In this document: positions 1 through 9,898 of the stretch, in pieces
Numbering within the stretch: the stretch's first letter is position 1
How the letters are laid out: each line of letters begins with the position of its first letter
DNA from: Gnetum montanum
Taxonomy: Eukaryota > Streptophyta > Gnetopsida > Gnetales > Gnetaceae
Reading direction: 5' to 3'
DNA length: 64,000 bases
Assembly (NCBI GenBank): GCA_015680685.1
Contig: MNCI01002118.1
Span: forward strand, 575,413-639,412
Program-made: the position numbers and the translations under genes
Notes under the pieces: model-generated
Databases searched by the model: none
What the model saw: only the letters and a program-made list of their open reading frames with translations
Told to the model about the DNA's origin: nothing

Positions 1-1011
1 AAGATATGTTACCCATGCCTGAAGGTTCCCTCTAACTAAGTTCCTTTCTCGCTCTCCTCGGAATAGTGGTGACTCTTTGTGGAAGCATTCTTATTGCTTC
101 AAGTGAATGGATTGGTCAAGTGTGTTGATGCAAGGTCATTGGATGTGGTTTGTTTGAGTCTAGATTTGGGATGAGTTCTACATAGTCACATTAACCATGA
201 AATACACAAGGGACATTACACAACCTTGTTCTTGGGATTCCATTCCATTCTCTCTTCTCCATATTTCTTCCCATTTTTCCACCTCATTTCTAGTTTTATC
301 ATTAGTCCATTTTTGGGTTGATGCATTGTTTTTCTTTGGTGAATTCTTGTGGGTAATTTTTTAACTCTTGCTTCCAAATGACATTCCTAGAGCCTATGGA
401 CTCTTTGGTTTGTGGGTTTGTCAGGGCATAAAAGGCATGAGCCTACTTTGGGGAGGACCCACTAGCATTCCTTTTTGGTGCAATTGTTAACTTCTTTCCC
501 TTAAACATTTCCTACAATCAATCATTTCTTGTTTTATCCCCATCCATGACATCCATTTTATTGGCCATAACCACAACTCAGCCAATGCGGTTCATATCGA
601 GGCAAGGTATCAACTGCATTGTGGTTTATCTATCTTTACTCACGATCATACAAACAATGCATTGGGATTGGAGGAAGCACTTAGGATAGACTGGAACTAG
701 AGCATTTACGAAAAGAGCAAGTTTGGTGGCATGGCTATGGATAAACAATGGAAGGTGCAATCTTAGCATTGCTGGCAACACGCTTCATTTTCTTTCTCTC
801 TCTTTCTCTATAAGTTGCCAAATAAAGGCTTGGATGTCATTTATGTACGAGTGTTCACCATAATGTTGTAATATGCTTATTGATCCGTTCACAAGGCACA
901 TTGAGTCTATCATCCCATTCCACCGTCAATTTTCAATTAGTCAATAATCCCATACCTTCCCAATATTTTGTAAGGAACTCGAGGACGAGTTTTCATTTAG
1001 TCATGGGGTTA
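1..1011 (+). mobile_element. Element A: 3' internal part of a gypsy LTR retrotransposon (5' end outside window)
   Basis: No ORF survives here. The stretch around 423-470 matches the non-coding spacer of elements C (about 38038-38098) and D (about 24780-24850). The final 110 bases (about 900-1011) match the sequence just before the 3' LTRs of C (46600-46707) and D, and end in a purine-rich tract (CATGGGGTTA) directly before an LTR. The distance from the spacer match to the LTR is about 0.5 kb, against almost 4 kb in C once B is subtracted, so the ORF2 region seen in C and D is missing from A. The orientation is plus. The 5' half of the element lies beyond the left edge. Confidence 0.75.
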
Positions 1012-1711
1012 TGATGAAACCGGTTACTCTAGTGGTTTATTCTAATTATTAGAGCAGTTACTCTAGCAGTTTATTCTAATTATTAGAGAAATTACTCTAG
1101 CGGTTTATTTTAATTATTAGGGCAGTTACTCTAGCAGTTTATTCTAATTATTAGAGTGGTTNNNNNNNNNNNNNNNNNNNNNNNNNTTATTTTATTTTCT
1201 TATGCATTTATTTTATTTTATGCACTTTAAATTTCTGTTATTAGCACAACAATTCATTTTGATCAATTAAGAAAATTGTTAAATTACACTCAGTACGATT
1301 GCTTCGAGCATGTGTGTAACGCTTGGTAACCCAGTAACGATTAGCGTTTGGTAATCCTAGTAGTGTTGCACTGGTTCAGGATGTGTACGGCAAGTGAGAA
1401 CGGATACTAGTGTTAGGATTAGTTAAAGCGTAGTTAATTAGTAATTAAGTTAAATTAGTCACTTAGTTATCTCTCTCTCCTCCCTTATTAGCAGCAAGAC
1501 ATAGAAACATAAAAGGTATAAAAATCATATGCCTCAAGCTTACTTAACCATACAATCGTGACATATAGGTAAGCTTGGGAATACAATGATCAACCAACTT
1601 GTCTTTGTTCCATAAGGGCACATAAGCACTTAGTCCTTGGAATTCGACCGGATCGTGTGTGAAACGTTCGTATTGGTATGGTTGAGTGTAGGGGTACCTC
1701 GCCGCTCATCA
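1012..1711 (+). repeat. 3' LTR of element A (B-type gypsy LTR)
   Basis: It begins TGATGAAACC right after the polypurine tract and ends GGGTACCTCGCCGCTCATCA. The U5 half reads like the reverse complement of the LTR of element B (42328-43068), including the stretch GGTTGAGTGTAGGGGTACC, so A and B belong to one family. A 25-base N gap (1162-1186) interrupts U3. No primer site follows the right end, which agrees with this being a 3' LTR. Confidence 0.8.
1022..1161 (+). repeat. 34-bp tandem repeat, about 4.1 copies, in U3 of LTR A
   Basis: Four consecutive 34-base units start at 1022, 1056, 1090 and 1124, each of the form 'gttactctagcagtttattc' followed by 'taattattagag', with one to four differences between units. 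The array runs into the N gap at 1162, so the true copy number is unknown and probably higher. Confidence 0.9.
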
Positions 1712-2099
1712 ATCTAGATTATCAAGATATCACTGAAAAAATCATAAATCCAAGAGCTCCAATATATAATTTAATTTGATATACTTGAAATAAGAAGAGA
1801 TAAGCATAGTGAATACTTTTTAACTAGAATGTATGATTATTTAAGACATACAAATGAATATGATTGTGGATTCACTTGTACACAAAAGGTTCAAAAGGTA
1901 GCAGCGACCCTCAATAATATTTATTATTACCAAATATGATGATGAATTTTATCTTGTCCAAACATTTCTTAAATAAAAGTATTAGAGAATTTGAAAAATG
2001 GTAATAATCATAATGGTCAAGCATATAGCCAATATAGATAGCAGTAGAAGAAGAAATTTTAGAGGCAAAAGAAGAAACAACAATAATTATCAAGATATA
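1712..2099 (+). mobile_element. Right flank of element A; presumed 5' part of copia element K
   Basis: AT-rich sequence with no recognisable protein or LTR match. It lies between the LTR of A and the first copia-like coding trace, so it is probably the leader or N-terminal gag of K. No initiator-Met-type primer site was found here, so the 5' LTR of K is either deleted or was removed by the insertion of A. Confidence 0.35.
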
Positions 2100-2740
2100 A
2101 ATAATGAATAATAATAAGAAGACTCATCTAACCAATCAAATAATGAAATGACAAAGAATCAAACAAGAAGAGGTGACAATAGAGAAATAGGAGGTAGACA
2201 TTGTAACCAAGGTAATTAAAACCAACAAAATTTATTCATTTATAGGTCTTCACTTTGCAAATTTTGCAAGAAGGATTAAATAATTAACAAGTGTTAGGGC
2301 AAGTTTGGTTTTGAAACTTTGAACATCAAGGATAATTCATCATAAGCTTCTACATCAAATAAAAAATAGTCAACTAATAATCAAAATCAAAGTTATAAGT
2401 GTTAAAACAATATAATAACACTTTTAATTTTCTTCATGAAAGCTCAAAATGGACCACAAAATTGGATCATTAACAATGGTTGCTCCAATCATATGATACC
2501 ATGTAAAGAACATTCTATTAAGTTTTGGGTTAATAATGACCTAAAAAGAATTAAAGTAGAAGATTGCAAATTCATTAAGATTGAAGACAGCGATGAGGTA
2601 TTAGTGATACTCCTAAGTGACCACTCAAATATAATAAAGAATGTTTTCAATGTTCCTAAGCTATCCAATTCACTTTTATTAGTGGAAAAAATTATACATA
2701 AAGGTAACATTATCAAATTTAAAGATGACTTTACATAATC
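2100..2740 (+). pseudogene. Copia element K: gag zinc knuckle and protease remnant
   Basis: The Gag C-terminus is recognisable by a degraded CCHC knuckle (CKFCKKD then C about nine residues later, 2257-2300) with stop codons inside. The protease follows in an open stretch 2436-2738 (100 codons), with the sequence WIINNGCSNHM where copia proteases carry a W-x-x-D-S-G-x-x-x-H-M active-site motif. The catalytic Asp is Asn here, so the enzyme would be inactive. Two residues of the motif (G, H) and the downstream hydrophobic FNVPKLSNSLL segment are kept. Stops and frameshifts on both sides show an old relic. It sits upstream of the integrase trace of the same element. Confidence 0.75.
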
Positions 2741-4700
2741 ATAAGTACCTATAGCTAAGACGTTACAAAAATGAAAATAATAAATAATAAAATTTTTTAC
2801 CTTAAAAGTTTAAAGATATGAATAGCCATTAATATACAAATCATAAAAAATTAAGAACAAAGAATCAATTTGCAATAAGAAAGAAATTAAATTGAAGACT
2901 TAATAGTTAAGAAAAAAAGCAAGACAAATGTGACCAAAGCAATAATTTAACATTGAAAGTTGAACATGTCTCATACACAAACATTGAAAATTTCATCACA
3001 AACAAATCAGCTCATAAACTACATGATAGCTGGCAAAGTAACCTTATGTCCAACCATACAAATCATAAATATTCATACACAATATGGTTGAATTTTGTAG
3101 ACTTAAGACTAAATGGATGCTTTAGAGAACTACATGATGATTATTTATTATTATTAAAATATTCAAAAGATTAAAATATTAACATAATAAACTAATTAAC
3201 TCAAATATAGAAAAATAATGTAAACTAGCCTAAGCATAGATCATCCATTCCTAGCTTTCCTTGCACATCCTATACATGTATTAATATTGTTGGGTAACCA
3301 AGTATTCACTACTAGGTATACCAAGTATTAATTATTAGGATTACCAAATATTGGTATACTATGTTTAAAGTAGTCATGCTCATGCTTGTGTACTTAATTA
3401 CAAAATAATAAAATAGTTAACTAATAGCATGGAAAGTAAATAAACGTTAAGAGTAAAGTGCAAGAAAGTAAATTACAAGGCTATTCCAAGTGCTACAGTG
3501 GAGGAAACAAATCTTAATTTTAGTGCCATTATGCACATGTATCTAGGTACATAATGCATTCAAATAAAACTCCATACAACTTACTTAATCCACGCTATGA
3601 GCACTCAAAAGAGGAAAATTCTAACTTCTACAATGCAAAACTGCAAAAGTATGGCTAAGGAAATGACCAAATGGTGCCATGAATGGAGGGGGTATATGCA
3701 TTTATATAGACAAAGACAAAGGCTATGTCATTGTTTATATGTTAACACATCAAAGGATGCATCAATGCACATGTGCCAATACATAATCATTGATGTTAGT
3801 AACCAATTTTTATTGTTCATTGCTACAAATCAAAGACATACCCAATGAAACATTCAAAATATGTCTAATGGGTAAGCTTAATTTTACATAATTATCAAAT
3901 GCTTAGATGTGAAATTAGACTTCTTATACATAGATTTGTTTGGCCTTATGTCTACTATAGTCTCTAGAGGTGGAAAATATTTCTTTGTCACTGTTGCAAC
4001 CATGCACGATTCACTTGGACTTATATTCTTAATTTAAAAATGAAACTTTTCTAACTTTCATAAGTTTCCATAAACTAAATAAGAATATGATTGTTAAGGT
4101 AATTATATCATATAAAGGTGGTGAATTCATTACAAAAGAATTTAAAAACTATTATGGTAAACATTATATTTTGAAATAAACAACTTGTGCCTATCCACCT
4201 AAATTAAATGGAATAGCTAAATGCAAGAATGGAGTCATTCAAGACATGGTTAGATGCCTTATCAAACATTCCAAGCTATTGGATGTGTATTAGGCTCAAT
4301 CAGTTCATGTTACTTCATACATTTTGAATTGGTTAAGCACTACATCTAATAATGAAAAGATACCATATGAGCTATTACATAAGATGGTATTCCATCTCTC
4401 ACATAATAAAGTATTTGGTTGTGTTTCCTACATGAAAATTCTATGTCAATTTTTGGAAAAATTGGAGGATAGAACAAAGAAGTGCATTTTTCTATGATAT
4501 GGTAATAACACAAGTGATTGCAAGTTCATTAACCTAGTAGAATGAAAATCGTACTCCACTAGAGATGTCAAATTTGAAGAAGACAAAAAAGGTTTGAAAT
4601 ATTTTTAACCATTGGAATACCATCATCCATATGAAAATTTAGATACTTCTAACAATCCAATATCCTATATGACTACGGACCATCTTAAAGAGCAAATTCT
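2741..4700 (+). pseudogene. Copia element K: GAG-pre-integrase and integrase remnant (split by solo LTR M)
   Basis: Coding traces lie on both sides of LTR M. On the left, about 2950-3023; on the right, from 3828 a segment resembling the end of the GAG-pre-integrase zinc domain (KICLMGK). The integrase core follows: DFLYIDLFG (about 3907-3933) with its catalytic Asp kept, GGKYFFVTVATM, then KGGEFITKEFKNYYGK (about 4111-4160) in which the second catalytic position has drifted, and AYPPKLNGIAKCKNG, where the C-terminal core Glu appears as Lys. After it comes the typical copia stretch IPYELLH and VFGCVSYM (4355-4440). Several stops and frame changes make it non-functional. Confidence 0.8.
3024..3822 (-). 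repeat. Solo LTR M of the C/D gypsy family, inserted in copia K
   Basis: It starts TGATAGCTGGCAAAGTAACC and continues with TCCAACCATACAAATCA, matching the minus-orientation LTR of D (20008 onward) along its whole length, including the interior around 3290-3480. The other end reads GTTCATTG, which is the expected GTTCATCA end with its two last bases mutated. A perfect 5-bp duplication CTACA flanks it at 3019-3023 and 3823-3827. No internal element sequence lies between, so it is the product of LTR-LTR recombination. The copia frame resumes after it. Confidence 0.85.
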
Positions 4701-5930
4701 AGTTTTAATTTTGACAAAAGATTAACTAGATTACAAGCATTAGCTTGTATTTCCTAGCTAGCATTCTCAAGTAAGCCTCAAGCCATTAATAAGGCATTAA
4801 AATAAAAAAAATTAAAAAAAATTGATGAAAAAATATGATATAATCATTCAGAATAATACATGAGAGCTTATAGATACATACTATTAGAGTATACTCCTAA
4901 GTAAGGTACAATCATTAGTTTCTTAACTTAATCCATCAACAGTTATGAATGGTCATGATGGATCAACAAAGAGTTACAACATCGTATGAAGGATAAGAGA
5001 ATACAAGTCTTTACTTCATAACATGTGAAAATAACACATGGAACAAAAAATGGAAATAAGAATGAAGAAGACATGAATAAGAAAAGTGATGAAGGATAAA
5101 GATAAGAGTGTGTAAGAACCATCGAGATAAAGAATTAGTATTGGAACAATATTCAAAATAATGTTTGTAATATAAAAAAGGTTACAAACCACAATGATTT
5201 ATAAAATTACGAAGGAAAATATCCTAAACCATAAGAGTAAACATGAGTAATGTAAGAAGTTGTTATGAAATAAAAAGTTTGTAACAAGAACCTGAGCAAT
5301 CCCTGTAGCATAGGATCTAGTTTTCTAAAGAGAAGGAGAAGATTCATGTTTTGTCATACATAACTTTATCTAGATTTTTAAATAAGAAGAGAAGTCCATT
5401 CAAAAGATTATGATAGTTAAGTTAGGAAAATTAAGGAGGAGAATTATGAAGAAGTATTTTGTAAAGTATAGTAAAGCTAAGTTAGAAGAGGCTTAATGAA
5501 GTTAAGTACATAAGCTTACCTATGACAAGCTAAAATACAAGTGTTTGTAATACATTGAGTTAGGAACAATAGTCATAAATGTATTATAAGCTTACAATAA
5601 AGAAGTGGATATGAATTAAAAGAAGATGCATTGCCAAAAAATAATAATACTATCATCATCGAAGCATAAGAAGTTCTTACGAACTTAGCATAAGTAGACT
5701 TGGAAATACAACAAGCTCAAAGATAATTTTATGAATCACCAAAACTATCAACAAGTACTAAGTGATGGAATCAAGATAATGTACTATGTTCATCATAAGA
5801 TGATTCATAAGTTGAAGATTCAGTAAGACTTATGATACTTATAGTTGCCAAGTCTACGAAGAACAGTTGCCATTACAAAAGAGTTATGATCTTGAATTTC
5901 TATAGTATTAATGTTATTCTCTCAATTATG
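4701..5930 (+). mobile_element. Copia element K: degraded spacer between integrase and reverse transcriptase
   Basis: A-rich, stop-dense sequence with no long ORF. By position it should contain the integrase C-terminus and the linker before reverse transcriptase. I see no independent insertion or LTR in it. Confidence 0.5.
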
Positions 5931-6320
5931 GAAAGTGTATCTCCCTATAAAAGATCTTGAAGAACTAAGAAATTTTAACATGGTATTGTAAAGTTGTCCA
6001 AGATCTAAAAGTAAATAAATCATTAATTGCAAATGCATATTTAAAATGAAATTTAATAAGAAAGTAGAGTTTACTATACACAAAGCAAGACTTATTGTTA
6101 GAGGCTTCAAACAAAAGCAACATATCAATTATGAGGACATTTTAACACTAGTTGCTAGATTTGAAATAATCAAATTAATAACATTATTAGTAGCTTAGAG
6201 ATATTTGAAACTACAATAAATGGATGTCAATTCAAAATGTTTGAATAAAAATCTAGCAGAAGACATTTATGTCTATCTTCCTAAAGGTTTCATCAAATAT
6301 GGAAAAAAATATAAGATATG
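5931..6320 (+). pseudogene. Copia element K: N-terminal half of reverse transcriptase
   Basis: Plus-strand translation gives KARLIVRGFKQKQHINYEDI followed by stretches corresponding to the copia motif 'ARLVAKGF.Q..G.DY..TF.PVA', then MDVNSKCLNKNLAEDIYVYL and PKGFIKYGKKYKI. The last codon pair is cut exactly by the insertion of element E. The matching C-terminal half resumes at 32172 with CKLEKGLYGLK, in phase once one copy of the 5-bp duplication is removed. Internal stops (for example before RYLKLQ) make it inactive. Confidence 0.85.
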
Positions 6321-7178
6321 TGATGAATAGTCCTTTTTAGGATTGAGTCAATGCATTTGCATTAACATAGCCTTTGATGCATAAATGCAACTATGTTGAT
6401 GCAGTGGTCATAAATGTCTATACCTACAAGTCCATATACTACATTAATAATACCCATTTTATTAATTGTAGCAAAGCTCTATTAGTGTATTTTCATAGGA
6501 GTTGGTATCAATCAGTGAGTACCTACAGTGTGAACTTGAACTGATTAAACAAAGTCTTATTTAAGTGATATTATACTTGGAAACAATTCATGATGGTGAT
6601 AAGAATGAAATTAATTCACCTTCATTATAGCACTCTCACTTAGTTTAATATTTTCTCATCTGTAGTTTATTTTTCTTATTATTTACTTTCATGTACTTAG
6701 TTAATATTTTACTTCCAAAATGTAATTAAATATAGTAAAATAATTATGATTAATTTCAAACATGAACACATCATCATTTGGTAATTCTAGTAGTTTTTGC
6801 CACTTGGTATGCCCAATAGTAAAGACTTAGTAATCTAGTGATGATATTGTGAGTTCAGAATGTGTACAACAAACTAGGACCACATGCTCATCACTAAGGC
6901 TAGTATATGATTTACATTTTGCTTTTAGTTTAATTGGATTAATTTATAATATTTTAATACTATTTTATCATGAACGCACAACATCAAACATTGTATGCCT
7001 TAGTTACACTTAACTATACAAATTAACAACTAGCACAAATATAGTTCGGAAGAACATAATTTGCAATCAACATTTAACAATAGATAAGCATTGTTGGTTC
7101 AATTTGAAAAATTACAATCACGTCATGCATAACACTTCTAGTTTTTATAGTTAGATGTACTAACTACATTACTCATCA
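6321..7178 (+). repeat. 5' LTR of element E
   Basis: It starts TGATGAATAGTCC and ends TTACTCATCA. It aligns end to end with 31357-32171, for example GCAAAGCTCTATTAGTGTAT against GCAAATCTTTGTTAGTTTAT. The divergence is high by eye (about 20 % or more), so the insertion is old. Confidence 0.88.
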
Positions 7179-7200
7179 TTAGCATCATTGTTGAGAACTA
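7179..7200 (+). other. Primer binding site of element E (tRNA-Asp type, decayed)
   Basis: TTAGCATCATTGTTGAGAAC directly follows the LTR. It aligns to the better-preserved sites of D and C (TGGTGCCATTGCCGGGGA), which complement the 3' end of plant tRNA-Asp (known sequence ...TCCCCGGCAACGGCGCCA). That primer choice is typical of the Athila/Tat side of gypsy. Confidence 0.7.
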
Positions 7201-7309
7201 GTGCTAGTGTGCAAGATTGCTAGCATTATAAACAATTGATGTTAAAAACTTAAATATTTATATTTTCAAAAATATTACTATTTTATTAAGTCACATATAC
7301 TAGTAACAA

Positions 7310-8280
7310 ATGTCTACTTCCCACATAATCGATTCTCTACCTACTAATAATTCCACAAGAGGAACATATATAATCAAATATAACAGTGATGATGTATCCA
7401 AATAGGTTAAAATTATTTACCAACATCTCAATCATTATTATCTAGATGTCACCTTCATCATTCTTCAAGATAAAAAAATAAGATGGAAGAACCTAGGAGC
7501 TAACATTATATTACCACCTAATTATGCAGCTCCATTAATTCTTACGACAATATTGATGAGACCTGGACTGGAAGTTGGTGTAGGTGACTATAAGACAACA
7601 AATAAAATGTTTGAGTACTAATATCTCACAAATACCTAACTCTAAAAAGACCATTCTATCAATGCATGTCATGAGATAGTTAAGGACAAAGGAGCTACCA
7701 TCCCATTAATATTATAGTCTAAAAAAGGAATATAAATTACCATTCAAGGAGATCCCAATGCTAAACTCCTTTCTTCTTCAATAAAAATGAAACAATTAAC
7801 TTGTGGCTACCAAGGAAATGGGAGAATGAGACCCACTACCAAGAGGACATTTAAGTTTAGGTCTTTTAATAGGTCATCAAGAGATAACCAAAGAGTTCAT
7901 GGAAGAAGAGGAAGCTTGCATGGCTTTCCCAATTCTCCATCTTCTTCTTCATGGAAGGAGAGTAAGCTTGCAAGGTTGCTAACTCAAATTCAACAAATGA
8001 TGATGGATCTGACTTATGCCAGTATGAGCATCTTCAAGAATACTACCCAATGATATCAAAATTACAATAGTCAAGGATGTATGCTTTGAGCCCAAAGTTT
8101 ATAAAAAATAAGATGTCGAGGAGATTATCTTATTAGTAAAGTAATTACAAATAATTTTGCAGTCAACAATACTATCCAAGTGGTACTTCTCTTCAACTCT
8201 AAGAATAATATTATTAGTAGTGGAAAAACTCATAGTTGTGGGGATGACACCATCTAGGCAATAATATGCTTATAAATAAT
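7310..8280 (+). pseudogene. Element E: gag remnant (N-terminal domain and Ser-rich linker)
   Basis: The ATG at 7310 opens MSTSHIIDSLPTNNS. Further on come LDVTFIILQDKKIRWKNLG and NIILPPNYAAPLI, which match the N-terminal Gag region of B (FTFILHQDEQLRWRDLQGN, then IMLPPDRSVPN). At 7787-8053 an 88-codon open piece holds the basic, serine-rich linker (HGFPNSPSSSSWKE). The conserved capsid-like core seen in B, C and D (LLATRSLMQITEAVK onward) is absent: about 1.1 kb is deleted before the C-terminal part resumes near 8200 and continues after the LINE at 14051. Confidence 0.75.
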
Positions 8281-8349
8281 CACATCCATATAAATATTAT
8301 GTCTAAAAACCTATCTCTCTTAGTGGGGTAATTACTAAAACCCATTCCT
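8281..8349 (+). repeat. Left copy of a 69-bp direct repeat flanking the LINE
   Basis: These 69 bases are identical to 13982-14050. The sequence belongs to element E (it matches C around 36310), so the two copies bracket the LINE like a target site duplication, although far longer than usual. The right copy is preceded by an N. Confidence 0.9.
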
Positions 8350-8791
8350 GGTGCGTGACGTTTCTCTGCTACTGGCCACGGGTGGCATTCGGTCTTTGGC
8401 ACTCGTTGCGGCGACGGTGCTCACCACGACGATCTTTCCTCGGGCGGCATCTCCTCTGACCACTGCCGTGGCCGCGGGCATACCACCTCTGCAAATCTCA
8501 GATCTGCAGGCTGTGATCCCAGATCTGCTCACCGGGGTTCCAGACCTTCCGACAGTGGTTCCAGATCTGCGTCACCCTCGCCTGCACAAAACTCACGCCC
8601 TCCTCGATCGCCGCCTCCAGTCTCACGCCCTGCTTCCGTTGCTGCTGCTGCCGCCTCCGTCGCTTGCACAGATTCGCGTTGTTTTTTTTAGAAAACCCTG
8701 TTTTTTTAGAATTCCCTGAGGTGGTTTGGCTTCAACGGGTTCACCGTTGGGCTGCGCTGTGGGTAGAGAAGATCTCTGCTACAGTGTAGGC
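8350..8791 (+). promoter_or_regulatory. GC-rich 5' UTR and presumed internal promoter of the LINE
   Basis: The first 350 bases are rich in CpG and in CCGCC/GCTGCTGCTG stretches, unlike everything around. They contain three imperfect repeats of the type CAGATCTG (about 8508-8566). An open frame of 122 codons here lacks motifs and is best read as a by-product of composition. Plant LINEs are transcribed from promoters within the 5' UTR, and this is the only candidate. Confidence 0.55.
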
Positions 8792-9898
8792 ATGGATGCA
8801 TCTCACGGCCCGTCTGGTTCTTCTCAGCAGGGAAGTTCCCCCAACTCCACTAATGTTGATTTTTTTATTCCAGAAGATCTTTTTGATAATGTAGCTGAAG
8901 ATTTTGCATCTCGGTTCATTTTTATTCAAATTATGGGTTTTATTCCCCGATCAGTAAATCTCAATTTGTACATCAAATCTATTTTCCAATCTCACGGCAT
9001 AACCGTTTCCTATGCCCGATATTATGCCCGAAACTTTGTGCTCGCAGAACTCTCTGATGCTTCTCATGTCAAGAAAGCCCTTTCAGCCTATTTTTTCCCA
9101 GCACGAAATGCCACCCTGGTCGTTCGTCCATGGAAATTTGACTTTGATGTCACTGACCCAGCCTATAAAACTATCCCATGTTATGTGGAGTTACCTAATC
9201 TTCCTCTTATTTTTTCCACCTTTGAGAGAGACATTGTCAGTACCCTAGGTCACATTATCTCTGATCACGGAGTAGAGGTTAATGGATTTCAGTTTCGTCG
9301 CTATTGTATAGAACTAGATATCTCTCACAAGAAAACCTCTCTTACATTAGCAGCTAGAGGAAAATTGTTCATACAAAAAGTTGATTATTTTTACCTTCCA
9401 AACTCCTATAGCTACTATCATCGAGCTAATCACCACATCTCGGCCTGCCCTTCCTTAGCTAGGAAGAAAAAAGCAAACAACCCTTCACAACACCGTTCTC
9501 CCCCTATAGATGAAACTCAAGTCCCACCGAAAACATTTAAATTTGCAGCCACTCCCCACAAGACCTCTAATGTTCTCTCCAAACCTAAATCCTCTACCAC
9601 CCAGGTCCCTCATTCTAGCCCCTCGATAAAGATCACTTCGCACGCTAAAGTCACCCAGTCTAAATCTTTCAAGGACTCTCTTTTAACTACTGAGGGAGGG
9701 AATGAAGGGGGCAAGAAAAGAGCTAAACCATCCTCCTTTTCTGACCCACCATTATCTCCCTCCCATATAGCCTCTTCTATAATTCCAGTTAATACAAACG
9801 CCCCCTTAGTTGTCCTCTCCAACATAATGGAAGAGGACACATCAACCCTCCAATCCTCTGAAGTTCTTTCCTTACCTGCATCTTCTACCTCCTCATGA
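8792..9898 (+). CDS. LINE ORF1: RNA-binding Gag-like protein (DUF4283-like) with a damaged zinc knuckle
   Basis: The first in-frame ATG gives a 368-residue protein; the frame stays open 22 codons further upstream without an ATG. The N-terminal half contains the fold typical of plant LINE ORF1 proteins (YARNFVLAELSDASHVKKAL, then ATLVVRPWKFDFDVTD). This is followed by VELPNLPLIF and YCIELDIS, as in the DUF4283/CCHC arrangement. The knuckle reads YSYYHRANHHISACPS (residues about 210-225). Two Cys positions are Tyr while His and the last Cys remain, so metal binding is probably lost. The C-terminal third is Ser/Pro/Lys-rich. The stop overlaps the ORF2 start as ATGA. Expected role: binding LINE RNA in the ribonucleoprotein. 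Confidence 0.8.
   Translation: MDASHGPSGSSQQGSSPNSTNVDFFIPEDLFDNVAEDFASRFIFIQIMGFIPRSVNLNLYIKSIFQSHGITVSYARYYARNFVLAELSDASHVKKALSAYFFPARNATLVVRPWKFDFDVTDPAYKTIPCYVELPNLPLIFSTFERDIVSTLGHIISDHGVEVNGFQFRRYCIELDISHKKTSLTLAARGKLFIQKVDYFYLPNSYSYYHRANHHISACPSLARKKKANNPSQHRSPPIDETQVPPKTFKFAATPHKTSNVLSKPKSSTTQVPHSSPSIKITSHAKVTQSKSFKDSLLTTEGGNEGGKKRAKPSSFSDPPLSPSHIASSIIPVNTNAPLVVLSNIMEEDTSTLQSSEVLSLPASSTSS

Noticed and set aside
8351-8719. 122-codon ORF as an extra LINE protein
   Set aside because: It lies in GC-rich 5' UTR with few stops by composition, has a non-standard start, shows no motif, and ends before ORF1.
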